The translations under genes were made by a program, and so were the position numbers. Below, one piece after another: positions 25,963-34,523 of a stretch of DNA of 64,000 bases. The notes under the pieces are model-generated. The model was given only the letters and a program-made list of their open reading frames with translations. It had not been told where the DNA came from and did no database searches. This stretch comes from Cytophagales bacterium (GTDB lineage Bacteria; Bacteroidota; Bacteroidia; Cytophagales; Cyclobacteriaceae), in the NCBI GenBank assembly GCA_017303805.1, contig JAFLBQ010000008.1, positions 62,001-126,000 on the forward strand, written 5' to 3'. How positions within the stretch are numbered: the first letter of the stretch is position 1; the number at the start of each line of letters is the position of its first letter.

Positions 25963-26054
25963 GAGTCCATAGTCCTGAGTCATTAGTCCAAAGACTAACT
26001 ACTAAAAGACTAAGGACTTAAGACTAAGGACTAAATACTAACGACTATGGACTC
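25963..26054. repeat. GACTAAGGACTAA word repeat whose right arm contains a start codon
   Basis: GAGTCCATAGTC (25963-25974) and GACTATGGACTC (26043-26054) are a perfect 12-bp inverted repeat. The region between is built from degenerate GACTAAGGACTAA words. The ATG at 26047-26049 of the next gene lies inside the right arm. Confidence 0.8.
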
Positions 26055-27153
26055 TTCTTATATAATAAAAAACATTAACGCATTAGATTCTCCTGCACTC
26101 GCTGTCTATCCCGATCGCGTAAAGCAAAACATCAAAATCCTGCAACAGTTTGTGCCGGATGTTACACAACTACGCCCGCATGTAAAAACTAACAAGACGG
26201 CCGAAGTTTGTAAACTCATGATGGATGCCGGAATTAAAAAATTTAAATGCGCCACCATTGCCGAAGGTGAAATGCTGGCAACTATCGGTGCACCCGATGT
26301 TTTACTTGCGTACCAGCCGGTTGGCCCGCGCGGGGTGCGCTTTGCACAGCTCATTAAAAAATTTCCGGCTACACAATTTGCTTGCCTGATTGATAATGAA
26401 ACTACCGCACAGGAACTCGCAGCCGTAGCGCAGGCAAATGATCTCACCATTCGTATTTTTCTTGATCTGAATGTGGGTATGAGCCGTACCGGAATATTAC
26501 CAGAAAATGCATTATCACTTTTTCTTTTCTGTAAATCCGTAAAGGGAATAAACCCGGTTGGCTTACATGCGTATGATGGTCATCATCGCGATGCTGATCT
26601 GGCAGTAAGAACAAAAGGGTGTGATGAAGGTTTTGAACGAGTATTAAATCTGAAAGAAACTATTGCTGCACAAACCGGAATTGATGCAACCATTGTAACC
26701 AGTGGCAATACTACCATCTCCATTCACGGTAAACGAAAAAACATTGAAGTAAGCCCGGGCACGTTTATTTTCTGGGATTATGGTTACCATAAACAGTTTG
26801 CAGAGCAACCTTTTGTATTCGCTGCACTGCTTATTACCCGCATCGTTTCAAAACCAGATGATGAAACACTTTGCATTGACCTGGGGCATAAAGCCGTTGC
26901 TTCCGAAAATCCCCTGCACAACCGGGTGTTTTTCTTAAATGCACCCGAGTTACAAGCGTATGGCCATAGTGAAGAACACCTTATCTTAAAAGCGCCAAAA
27001 GGTAATTCATATAAGGTGGGCGATGTGTTATACGGAGTTCCCTTTCACATTTGCCCTACCGTTGCGTTATACGAAACTTTAGCCGTGGTTGAAAACAATG
27101 TAGTTACCAAAACGTGGAATGTGGTGGCACGGAAAAGAAAAATTACTATTTGA
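26047..27153 (+). CDS. D-TA family PLP enzyme (D-threonine aldolase / D-serine dehydratase-like)
   Basis: A 368-residue fold-type III PLP enzyme. The N-terminal alanine-racemase-like barrel has DSPALAVYPDRVKQNI and RPHVKTNKTAEV, where Lys47 should hold PLP. The C-terminal domain ends with PFHICPTVALYETL; His334 and Cys336 are the metal-binding pair, with Cys as in eukaryotic D-serine dehydratase rather than Asp as in classical D-threonine aldolase. It should therefore cleave D-threonine or dehydrate D-serine with a divalent metal. The start codon sits inside an inverted word repeat, which may affect translation. Neighbours RidA and M19 dipeptidase fit D-amino-acid use. Confidence 0.9.
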   Translation: MDSSYIIKNINALDSPALAVYPDRVKQNIKILQQFVPDVTQLRPHVKTNKTAEVCKLMMDAGIKKFKCATIAEGEMLATIGAPDVLLAYQPVGPRGVRFAQLIKKFPATQFACLIDNETTAQELAAVAQANDLTIRIFLDLNVGMSRTGILPENALSLFLFCKSVKGINPVGLHAYDGHHRDADLAVRTKGCDEGFERVLNLKETIAAQTGIDATIVTSGNTTISIHGKRKNIEVSPGTFIFWDYGYHKQFAEQPFVFAALLITRIVSKPDDETLCIDLGHKAVASENPLHNRVFFLNAPELQAYGHSEEHLILKAPKGNSYKVGDVLYGVPFHICPTVALYETLAVVENNVVTKTWNVVARKRKITI

Positions 27154-27160
27154 AACTTAA

Positions 27161-27245
27161 AGTCGATAGTCTTTAGTTGATAGTACTTCGTTACTAGGGA
27201 CTAGGGACTATCGACTATCGACTAAAGACTAAGGACTAAAGACAA
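27161..27245. repeat. GACTATCGACT word repeat between D-TA and dipeptidase genes
   Basis: AGTCGATAGTC at 27161-27171 is inverse to GACTATCGACT at 27206-27216 and overlapping 27213-27223. The remainder is degenerate ACTAAAGACTAAGG words. Same vocabulary as the repeat at 25963-26054, about 1.2 kb away. Confidence 0.8.
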
Positions 27246-27268
27246 TGGACTAATAAACCAACAAAAGA

Positions 27269-28333
27269 ATGTCACGTCTCATTATTGATGCCCACCTTGA
27301 TCTGAGCATGAATGCGATGGAATGGAATCGCGATCTGCGTAAACCCATTTCTGAAATCCGCGAGCGTGAAAAAAATCTTACAGACAAACCTGATCGGGGA
27401 AAAGGAGTGGTTAGTTTTGAAGAACTCCGTAAAGGAAATATTGGCTTAGTGGTAGCTACACAAATAGCGCGGTACGTGGGGCCCGATAATCCGCTACCTG
27501 GGTGGCACTCGCCCGAGCAAGCATGGGCCCATACGCAAGCACAGCGTACATGGTATGCAGAAATGGAAAAGGCCGGTGAATTAAAATCGATCTCAAATCT
27601 TGTTTCACTTGAAGATCACATCAAAAATTGGTCGCCCGAAAAACCTATCGGTTACATTTTAAGTTTGGAAGGGGCCGATTCGCTGGTAACACTTAAGCAT
27701 CTTGAGATAGCCTATGAATATGGGTTACGTGCCATTGGCCCGGCACACTACGGGCCGGGAAGGTATGCTCAAGGTACCGATGCCACAGGCGGAATAGGAT
27801 CAAAAGGAAAAGAGTTACTAAAAGAAATGGAGCGACTCAACATGATTTTGGATGCCACGCATTTGTGCGATGATTCTTTTTGGGAAGCAATGGATAACTT
27901 TAATGGAGCCGTGTGGGCCAGCCATAATAACTGCCGGGCACTGGTGAATCACAACCGGCAATTCAGCGATGAACAACTGAAAGAGCTGATTAAGCGCGGT
28001 GCCGTGATTGGCGGTGTGCTGGATGCGTGGATGCTGGTACCTGATTGGGTACGGGGCAAGTCCACACCACAAAGCATGAATTGCACGCTGGAAAAATTAA
28101 TTGACAATTACGATCACATCTGTCAACTGGCCGGCAATGCCAACCACATTGGTATCGGTTCCGATCTTGATGGAGCTTTTGGCAAAGAGCAATGCCCCAC
28201 CGATATCGAAACGATTGCCGACCTTCAAAAAGTTTCAACCCTCCTATCGCAACGAGGTTATACCAGGCAAGACATTGAAAATGTGATGCACGGCAACTGG
28301 CTACGGTTTTTGAGAAAGGCATGGGCTACGTAG
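27269..28333 (+). CDS. Membrane-dipeptidase-like M19 peptidase
   Basis: A 354-residue renal-dipeptidase-family (M19) amidohydrolase. Metal-binding elements are visible: IIDAHLDLSMN (His-x-Asp), LSLEGADSL (bridging Glu at about residue 132), DATHLCDDSFWEAM and VWASHNNCRAL (His ligands), and GIGSDLDGAFG (catalytic Asp). There is no signal peptide, so it is cytoplasmic, unlike some family members. M19 enzymes hydrolyse dipeptides, often with a D-residue at the C-terminus, which suits a cluster for D-amino acid recovery. Confidence 0.92.
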   Translation: MSRLIIDAHLDLSMNAMEWNRDLRKPISEIREREKNLTDKPDRGKGVVSFEELRKGNIGLVVATQIARYVGPDNPLPGWHSPEQAWAHTQAQRTWYAEMEKAGELKSISNLVSLEDHIKNWSPEKPIGYILSLEGADSLVTLKHLEIAYEYGLRAIGPAHYGPGRYAQGTDATGGIGSKGKELLKEMERLNMILDATHLCDDSFWEAMDNFNGAVWASHNNCRALVNHNRQFSDEQLKELIKRGAVIGGVLDAWMLVPDWVRGKSTPQSMNCTLEKLIDNYDHICQLAGNANHIGIGSDLDGAFGKEQCPTDIETIADLQKVSTLLSQRGYTRQDIENVMHGNWLRFLRKAWAT

Positions 28334-28439
28334 TCTTAATGCTCAAGGCGGTCAAGTCTCCCCGCTTTAAATTTCCAGATAATATTTCCAACCTGCGCGG
28401 GTAGTTTTCGTACCTTTCATTGTTGAACCGAGTGATTAT

Positions 28440-28495
28440 GAAATGCCCATCAGCAAAAGCAGGCCAATCGATGATGACAATGTGTCGGGCATTTC
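28440..28495 (+). other. Inverted repeat in the S41 leader
   Basis: GAAATGCCC (28440-28448) and GGGCATTTC (28487-28495) can pair across a 38-base loop about 30 bases before the S41 start codon. A TACCTTTC element near 28411 could be the -7 box, which would put the repeat in the 5' leader. Function unknown. Confidence 0.3.
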
Positions 28496-28525
28496 CATGT
28501 GACCATAAAAAATAAAAATTAACAC

Positions 28526-30178
28526 ATGAAATTCCGAAATAAAAAATGGGCACTTGGCGCCCTTGTTGTTGGCGGGGCCATTGGCCTTGCTTTTACCCCC
28601 CCAGCCGAGCGCTACTTCGAAATAGCCAGAAACCTGGACATATTCGCCTCGCTTTTTAAAGAGGTAAACGCCCTGTATGTGGACGAAATTAATCCTAACA
28701 AAACTATTCGCACCGGTATCGATGCCATGTTGGAGTCGCTCGACCCGTACACCAATTTTATTTCGGAGGATGAAGTAGAAGACTTTCGCACCCTCAATAC
28801 CGGCCAGTACGGAGGCATTGGTGCCGTAACGCGGCCCATTGGTAAACGCACCATGGTAACCATGGTATTCGAAAACTACCCGGCTTATAAGAGCGGCCTG
28901 CGCATTGGCGATGAAGTGGTTAAAATAAATGGTGTAGATCTTAGCCGGCTCACATCGGAAGAAGCCAACCACATTATGCGCGGGCAGGTGGGTACGCCCG
29001 TAGTACTTACCGTTAAAAGAACCGGAGTAGATAAACCGTTCGACCTCGAATTTAAACGCGAGAAAATTAAAATCAGCAACGTGCCCTACTTTGGGATGGT
29101 TGCCCCCGATGTAGGCTACATTAAACTAACCGAGTTTACGCCCGATGCCGGCAAAGAAGTAAAAACTGCTTTGATAAGTTTAAAAGAAAAGGGCGCCAAA
29201 TTTCTGGTACTTGACTTACGTAACAATGGCGGGGGTTTGCTGCACGAAGCCGTAAACATTTGTAACCTCTTTATCCCGAAAGGAAAAAAAGTAGTTGATA
29301 CGCGGGGTAAGGTAGAAGAAAATAACATTACCTATGAAACACTTAACCCACCGGTAGATCTGGAGATACCGGTAACGGTACTTATTAACCGCGGTAGCGC
29401 TTCGGCCTCTGAGATTGTAGCCGGCACGTTACAGGATTATGACCGCGCACTTATTTTAGGCGAACGTTCTTACGGAAAAGGATTGGTTCAGGTACCGCGC
29501 ATGTTATCGTATAACTCGCAGGTAAAAATTACAATTGCCAAATACTACACACCCACCGGCCGGTGCATACAGGTGCTGGATTACACGCATCGCAGAGAAG
29601 ATGGCAGTGTGGCTTCGGTGCCTGATTCGGTAAAGAAAGAATTCAGAACCTCGCGCGGCCGTAAAGTGTTTGATGGTGGCGGCATCGAGCCCGATCTTAC
29701 GCTCGCGGTTGCCGATGAGGCCACCGTAACCCGCGTAATCTACTTTAATGGGTTTATTTTTGATTATGCTACGGAGTATGCATCTCAACACCCCACGCTG
29801 GCAGAGCCTAAGAATTTTTCGCTTTCTGATAAAGAGTACAGCGACTTTGTAAGTTGGATGAAGACAAAAGACTATACATACCGATCTCCCATAGAAGCTG
29901 AATTGGAAGCGTTGATTGCAGAAGCCAATCGCGAAAAGACTTATGGCGAGTTAAAAGCAAACATTGACCAGATTCAGGGCAAATTAAAAGAGCTGCGCAA
30001 AAATGAACTGGTAAATCATAAAGAGGCAATTAAAGCTTTGTTGGAGCGTGAGATTGTATCAAGATATTACTATGAACGGGGAGCTGTTGAAAATACGTTT
30101 AGAAACGATAAAGAATTGAAAGCAGCAATGGAAGTGATGCGCAACGCAAGTGAGTACAAACGCATTCTTAAAATTTAA
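28526..30178 (+). CDS. S41-family C-terminal processing protease
   Basis: A 550-residue Ctp/Prc-type serine protease. An N-terminal membrane anchor or signal (ALGALVVGGAIGLAF, residues 9-23) is followed by a PDZ domain at about 95-168 (GIGAVTRPIGKRTMV, YKSGLRIGDEVVKINGVDL). The S41 core has DLRNNGGGLLHEAV, NRGSASASEIVAGTL with Ser293, and GERSYGKGLVQ with Lys318. The 25-residue spacing of the Ser/Lys dyad matches CtpA. It should act in the periplasm on C-termini of proteins. A coiled-coil-rich tail follows (about 460-550). It is coupled to the next gene by TAATG. Confidence 0.94.
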   Translation: MKFRNKKWALGALVVGGAIGLAFTPPAERYFEIARNLDIFASLFKEVNALYVDEINPNKTIRTGIDAMLESLDPYTNFISEDEVEDFRTLNTGQYGGIGAVTRPIGKRTMVTMVFENYPAYKSGLRIGDEVVKINGVDLSRLTSEEANHIMRGQVGTPVVLTVKRTGVDKPFDLEFKREKIKISNVPYFGMVAPDVGYIKLTEFTPDAGKEVKTALISLKEKGAKFLVLDLRNNGGGLLHEAVNICNLFIPKGKKVVDTRGKVEENNITYETLNPPVDLEIPVTVLINRGSASASEIVAGTLQDYDRALILGERSYGKGLVQVPRMLSYNSQVKITIAKYYTPTGRCIQVLDYTHRREDGSVASVPDSVKKEFRTSRGRKVFDGGGIEPDLTLAVADEATVTRVIYFNGFIFDYATEYASQHPTLAEPKNFSLSDKEYSDFVSWMKTKDYTYRSPIEAELEALIAEANREKTYGELKANIDQIQGKLKELRKNELVNHKEAIKALLEREIVSRYYYERGAVENTFRNDKELKAAMEVMRNASEYKRILKI

Positions 30179-31044
30179 TGAGGTTCTTTAACCCGAAGCA
30201 CTGGAAGCGGCCACTCATTGTGGCCGTTCTTTTTGGGTTTTGCTTTTCGATGCATTCGTGTTTTCAATTCAGAATGAGCAAATCTGAAATTGAAAAGTAT
30301 TTTCAAAACAAAAGACCGAAAGCCGAACTTAAAAGCTACTCCACAGGCAAGCGCAAACAAACTTACCTTATAAATGGAGATTCGCTAAAACCTGTGGTGG
30401 TATTTGTGCACGGTTCGCCCGGCTCGCTCAGTGCATTTATTGATTTTATGGCCGACACTACGTTGCTACGCCATGCACGTTTGATAAGCGTTGATCGGCC
30501 CGGGTTTGGTAGCGCTAACTTTGGCTATGCCGAACCCTCGTTGGCAAAACAAGCCGCGCTGCTCAAACCCGTGCTGCTCGCCCACAAAAGCAACCAACCG
30601 CTTTACCTTGTCGGGCACTCGTTGGGTGGGCCCCTGATTGCCCAAATGGCCATGGACTACCCAGAACTGATTGACGGTTTGACTCTGGTGGCGCCCTCTA
30701 TCGATCCGGAGCTAGAACCGAATGAGTGGTTTCGTGCACCGCTGGCTACCCCCTTTTTGAAATGGTTGCTGCCGCGCTCGCTGCGGGCTTCAAATGATGA
30801 AATCTACCAACTAAAGCCTCAATTGCAGGCCATGCTACCGCGATGGAAAGAAATCCGTGTTCCGGTAATAGTCATTCAGGGAGGCAAAGATACGTTGGTG
30901 CATCCCGCCAATGCCGACTTCGCCAAACGCATGCTTACCAACGCCCCGGTGGATGTAATCTTTAAAGAAGAAATGGATCACTTTGTACCGTGGAACAATC
31001 CGGAATTGATTAAGGAGGCGATTGTGAAGATGATCCTAAAATAA
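30178..31044 (+). CDS. Alpha/beta-hydrolase, likely lipoprotein
   Basis: A 288-residue hydrolase whose ATG shares a base with the stop of the S41 gene, so translation is probably coupled. The N-terminus has a hydrophobic segment ending in SMHSC, a plausible lipobox. The hydrolase core shows VFVHGSPGSLSAFIDF (oxyanion HG), LVGHSLGGPLIAQMA (nucleophile Ser in GHSLGG), a late Asp in IQGGKDTLVHP and His in EEMDHFVPW. Substrate is unknown. A bidirectional terminator follows. Confidence 0.9.
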   Translation: MRFFNPKHWKRPLIVAVLFGFCFSMHSCFQFRMSKSEIEKYFQNKRPKAELKSYSTGKRKQTYLINGDSLKPVVVFVHGSPGSLSAFIDFMADTTLLRHARLISVDRPGFGSANFGYAEPSLAKQAALLKPVLLAHKSNQPLYLVGHSLGGPLIAQMAMDYPELIDGLTLVAPSIDPELEPNEWFRAPLATPFLKWLLPRSLRASNDEIYQLKPQLQAMLPRWKEIRVPVIVIQGGKDTLVHPANADFAKRMLTNAPVDVIFKEEMDHFVPWNNPELIKEAIVKMILK

Positions 31045-31046
31045 AA

Positions 31047-31068
31047 GAGGCCGACTTGCATCGGCCTC
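31047..31068. terminator. Bidirectional hairpin terminator
   Basis: GAGGCCGA / TCGGCCTC stem with a CTTGCA loop between two convergent genes. The minus-strand exit has a T-rich run (TTTTATTTTA), suiting glnA; the plus-strand exit is only CTTTC. Confidence 0.8.
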
Positions 31069-31091
31069 CTTTCAATAACAATTAGACTTCA

Positions 31092-33254
31092 CTATCTCAA
31101 AAACAACAACTCTCGGTATTTTACCAGCGGCCAATCTTCATCGTCCACCAGTAACTCCAATTTATCAACCGCATCGCGAATTTTATCAAAGTATTTTTCT
31201 TTAATATCATCGCAGTAGCCGAAAGCGCGCTTGTGCGTATCGCTTACTTTATTAAGGCGCTTGCGTTCCTCCACCATTTCGCGCACACTACCCTTAATGG
31301 TTTCAATATGCCCCGAAATCTCCTTGATGGTTTGTACCACCGCGGCATTGTCCACACCCAGGCCTTTTAAACCATTTGCGTTAGTAATCAACTTGTTTTG
31401 ATAGGCTATGGCAGTTGGAATAATGTGGTTCATAGCCAAGTCACCAATTACCCGGGCTTCAATCTGCACTTTTTTAATGTAGCTTTCCAGCTTAATTTCG
31501 TTCCGGGCTTCCACTTCTTTGTGGCTCATCACTTCATGCTTCTCAAACAACGCCAACGATTTCTTTGCAACGTAAGCTTCTATTGCGCGAGGCATGTTCT
31601 TAATGTTGTTCAAGCCACGCTTCTCCGCTTCTTTCACCCATTCGTCTGAGTAGCCATCACCTTCAAAACGTATTGCCTTCGACTCTTTAATATATTTGCG
31701 CAATTCGTTTACTAGCGCGAGGCGCTTTTCTTCACCTTTATCAATTTCCTTCGAAACAGAATCAAACAGTTGCGTTAATTGCTCGGCAACAATCAGGTTA
31801 AGCACCGCCATGGGCGTAGCACAATTGTCGGAGCCCCCTACTGCCCGGAACTCAAATTTATTTCCTGTAAAGGCAAATGGCGAAGTGCGGTTACGATCGG
31901 TGGCATCCAGAATAATTTCCGGAATCTGATCGATGCCCAATTTCATGTACATGTTATCGCCTTTCTCAATTTTAACGTTGCCGTTCTTCTCCAACTCATC
32001 CAACACGGCTGTCATTTGCGAACCAATGAAAACCGACATGATAGCCGGTGGGGCCTCGTTGGCTCCCAGGCGGAAATCATTACCGGCAGTTGCAATGCTG
32101 GCGCGCAATAAATCGGCATATTCGTGCACCGCCTTAATGGTAGTGATAAAGAAAGTTAAGAAGAGTAAGTTATCGCGGGCCGAACTGGATGGGGCATACA
32201 GGTTTACTCCGGTATCTGTTATCAGCGACCAGTTATTATGCTTACCACTTCCGTTAACACCGGCAAAAGGTTTTTCATGGAATAAGATTTTTAATCCATG
32301 CTTCTCGCCCACACGGCTCATCACATCCATCAATAACTGGTTATGATCGTTCGCTACGTTTACTTCTTCAAACAAGGGCGCTACTTCAAACTGACTGGGT
32401 GCAACCTCGTTGTGGCGGGTACGCACCGGTATGCCCAACTTCCACGCTTCAATTTCAAACTCGCGCATAAAATCGTAAACCCTACCCGGTATCGTACCGA
32501 AGTAATGATCTTCCAATTGCTGGCCCCGTGCCGGAGCATGACCAAACACGGTACGACCGGCCATGATAAGGTCGGGGCGCGCATCGGCCAGGGCTTTATC
32601 AACGGCAAAGTATTCCTGCTCGCTCCCGAGCGAAGCTACTACGTGCTGAATGTCTTTATCAAAGAGCTGGCACACTTTGGTTGCTGCGATATCTACAGCC
32701 TTTAATGCTTTCAGCAAAGGAGATTTTGTATCCAATGTTTCGCCCGTGTACGAAACAAAAACGGTGGGGATGCTCAACGTTTTTCCATATAAGAACATGG
32801 GTGAGGTTGGATCCCACGCGGTATAACCCCGCGCTTCAAAGGTGCTGCGAATACCTCCGCTGGGAAAAGAGGAAGCATCGGGCTCTTGCTGCACCAGTTC
32901 ACTTCCTTTAAACTTTTCAATCCCCGAAAGGGCATCGAAAAATGAATCGTGCTTTTCGGCAGTACCGCCCGTCATAGGTTGAAACCAGTGGGTAAAGTGG
33001 GTAGCGCCTTTTGCAATCGCCCACGACTTGGCAGCAGAGGCAACAGCATCGGCAGTGGCTTCGTCTATCTTTTCGTGGTTTTTGATTGCATTGCTAACTT
33101 TTTTGAAAACGGCTGGGGCCAGTGTAGCGCGCATTTGCTCCATACCGAATACATTTTCGCCAAAGAATTGCGAAATGTGGGGTGTGGTTGCTTCTACATG
33201 TACCTTGGTGCGTTCGTTTAATTTTTTGAGGGCCTCAAATCGCAATTGTGCCAT
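31092..33254 (-). CDS. glnN: Glutamine synthetase type III
   Basis: A 720-residue GSIII, the long glutamine synthetase common in Bacteroidota, making glutamine from glutamate, ammonia and ATP. Diagnostic segments are FTHWFQPMTGGTAEKHDSF, SLGSEQEYFAVD (metal Glu), HNEVAPSQFEVAPLFEE, FAGVNGSGKHNNWS (ATP/metal) and RTSPFAFTGNKFEFRAVG. The last 150 or so residues are helical, as in family members. It is monocistronic. A TAATTTTG -7-like element lies upstream on the minus strand (33285-33292). Confidence 0.95.
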   Translation of the reverse strand: MAQLRFEALKKLNERTKVHVEATTPHISQFFGENVFGMEQMRATLAPAVFKKVSNAIKNHEKIDEATADAVASAAKSWAIAKGATHFTHWFQPMTGGTAEKHDSFFDALSGIEKFKGSELVQQEPDASSFPSGGIRSTFEARGYTAWDPTSPMFLYGKTLSIPTVFVSYTGETLDTKSPLLKALKAVDIAATKVCQLFDKDIQHVVASLGSEQEYFAVDKALADARPDLIMAGRTVFGHAPARGQQLEDHYFGTIPGRVYDFMREFEIEAWKLGIPVRTRHNEVAPSQFEVAPLFEEVNVANDHNQLLMDVMSRVGEKHGLKILFHEKPFAGVNGSGKHNNWSLITDTGVNLYAPSSSARDNLLFLTFFITTIKAVHEYADLLRASIATAGNDFRLGANEAPPAIMSVFIGSQMTAVLDELEKNGNVKIEKGDNMYMKLGIDQIPEIILDATDRNRTSPFAFTGNKFEFRAVGGSDNCATPMAVLNLIVAEQLTQLFDSVSKEIDKGEEKRLALVNELRKYIKESKAIRFEGDGYSDEWVKEAEKRGLNNIKNMPRAIEAYVAKKSLALFEKHEVMSHKEVEARNEIKLESYIKKVQIEARVIGDLAMNHIIPTAIAYQNKLITNANGLKGLGVDNAAVVQTIKEISGHIETIKGSVREMVEERKRLNKVSDTHKRAFGYCDDIKEKYFDKIRDAVDKLELLVDDEDWPLVKYRELLFLR

Positions 33255-33284
33255 GGTGTGGTTGTTTAATTAGGTAGATGATGC

Positions 33285-33292
33285 CAAAATTA
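33285..33292 (-). promoter_or_regulatory. Possible -7 element of the glutamine synthetase gene
   Basis: On the minus strand this reads TAATTTTG, a match to TAnnTTTG, 30 bases before the start codon. No clear TTTG partner is seen. Confidence 0.35.
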
Positions 33293-33451
33293 TATTTTTT
33301 GGAAGTATTTAGGTCTCTGGTTAACCCTAAATGTTTAAAAAACATTACAATTTTTTTTCACCAGGCTTTAAAATGGCCTAACAGAAATTAGCACAATCGG
33401 TTTCGGGGAAAGGCGGGGTAGCATCTTGCCGACTAATGTTAAGATTTTGTT

Positions 33452-33670
33452 TTGAGCTACGAACTAAAACCGCCCAAACTACGTCTAACCTCGCAGAGCA
33501 ACTTTTTTAAACGTATGATGAATCTTGCCCCCTTATATGAATACAACCCGAAGCAAGTAGGTTCGTATTTGCGAAATTTTAATCTGGCGCTTTTAAATTG
33601 GGAGTTGAACCGCAAGGAAGACCGCGAGGCTGGCCGCAAAAGCCGGAGGGCTGAAAAAAGTAGAGCCTGA
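33452..33670 (+). CDS. Possible small basic protein
   Basis: In the 438-bp stretch between the glutamine synthetase and DUF2807 genes, the only sizeable frame starts at a TTG (33452) or at ATGs at 33515/33518. It reads NLAPLYEYNPKQVGSYLRNF and ends in a very basic Arg/Lys/Glu tail (NRKEDREAGRKSRRAEKSRA). Composition of the first part looks protein-like, but there is no ATG near the frame start and no promoter match. It may be a real short gene or chance. The rest of this stretch shows nothing recognisable. Confidence 0.35.
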   Translation: MSYELKPPKLRLTSQSNFFKRMMNLAPLYEYNPKQVGSYLRNFNLALLNWELNRKEDREAGRKSRRAEKSRA

Positions 33671-33692
33671 CCTCCAAGCCCAACTCTATAAT

Positions 33693-34376
33693 CTAATTAG
33701 CTTTTTTAACAGACCCACCGCTGCTGGAGTCGGTGTTTACTTTACCCGGGCTACCCCGATAGCGAATGCTGCCCCCGCTACTAGCCCTTGCCTGAAGTTC
33801 TTTTGAAGCCGAAACCTTAATGGTGCCGGCACTGCTGGCGTTGGCACGCACCGCCTCGGAATCCAATGAATACGCATCTATTTCACCTGCACTGCTGGCA
33901 TCTACTATCAGATTACGGGCTTTACCCTCCAATTGTATATCGCCCGCGCTGGATGCCTCTGCTGTTACCGATCCTGCATCAATCGAAATTTCAATAGAAG
34001 CTGCGCTGGAGGTGCTGAGGTCGATGTTGTTGGCGCGGATTACACCTTCGGAAAAAATATTGGCGGCCGAACTGGCGTGTATTTTATCGAGCGTAACATA
34101 GGTTACGTACACTTTTACTGTGCGACTTTTATACCGGCCTTCGCGCATGTGTATGCGCAAGTAACTTCCGCCCACTTCGGTAAGAATGTTGGATAAATCC
34201 GTGCCGGATACCTCCACCCGCACACTTTCCTTGTCGCCTTTCTTCAGGTACACATCAATTGCCTGTCCTACTTTTACGCCACTAAATGATCCTACCGTTC
34301 TAACTTCACTTTGCTGCGCGTATGCAGGTACCAACACAAAAAGTGAGAAAACAAAAAACCAATTCTTCAATTTCAT
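33693..34376 (-). CDS. DUF2807 head-GIN-domain secreted protein
   Basis: A 227-residue exported protein with a signal peptide (MKLKNWFFVFSLFVLVPAYA) and a DUF2807 (putative auto-transporter adhesin, head GIN) beta-helix. Motifs are VRTVGSFSGVKVGQAIDVYL, the repeated SSAA/SSAG turns (ASSAANIFSEG, ASSAGDIQLEG, ASSAGTIKVSA, ASSGGSIRYRG) and a C-terminal GGSVKKAN. The regular spacing of about 20 residues between turns indicates stacked parallel strands. Surface or periplasmic; function not established. Confidence 0.92.
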   Translation of the reverse strand: MKLKNWFFVFSLFVLVPAYAQQSEVRTVGSFSGVKVGQAIDVYLKKGDKESVRVEVSGTDLSNILTEVGGSYLRIHMREGRYKSRTVKVYVTYVTLDKIHASSAANIFSEGVIRANNIDLSTSSAASIEISIDAGSVTAEASSAGDIQLEGKARNLIVDASSAGEIDAYSLDSEAVRANASSAGTIKVSASKELQARASSGGSIRYRGSPGKVNTDSSSGGSVKKAN

Positions 34377-34493
34377 TTTGCGAACTTTAAATTACAGACT
34401 AACCCCATTCGGGAAGGTTGCCTGGATGGTAATATTTTTAAAGATGTGTAAGAAAAATTCAATTTTTACTCTAAATTTCGAATACTGTCACCC

Positions 34494-34501
34494 TATTTTT
34501 G
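34494..34501 (+). promoter_or_regulatory. -7 element of the TerB-like gene
   Basis: TATTTTTG, matching TAnnTTTG, 22 bases before the start codon; the -33 element is not clear. Confidence 0.45.
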
Positions 34502-34523
34502 CACACAAAACTAAAAACTCGTC

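Noticed and set aside
25963-27245. CRISPR array
   Set aside because: The GACTA words are short, degenerate, in both orientations and irregularly spaced, with no spacers of constant length and no cas genes.
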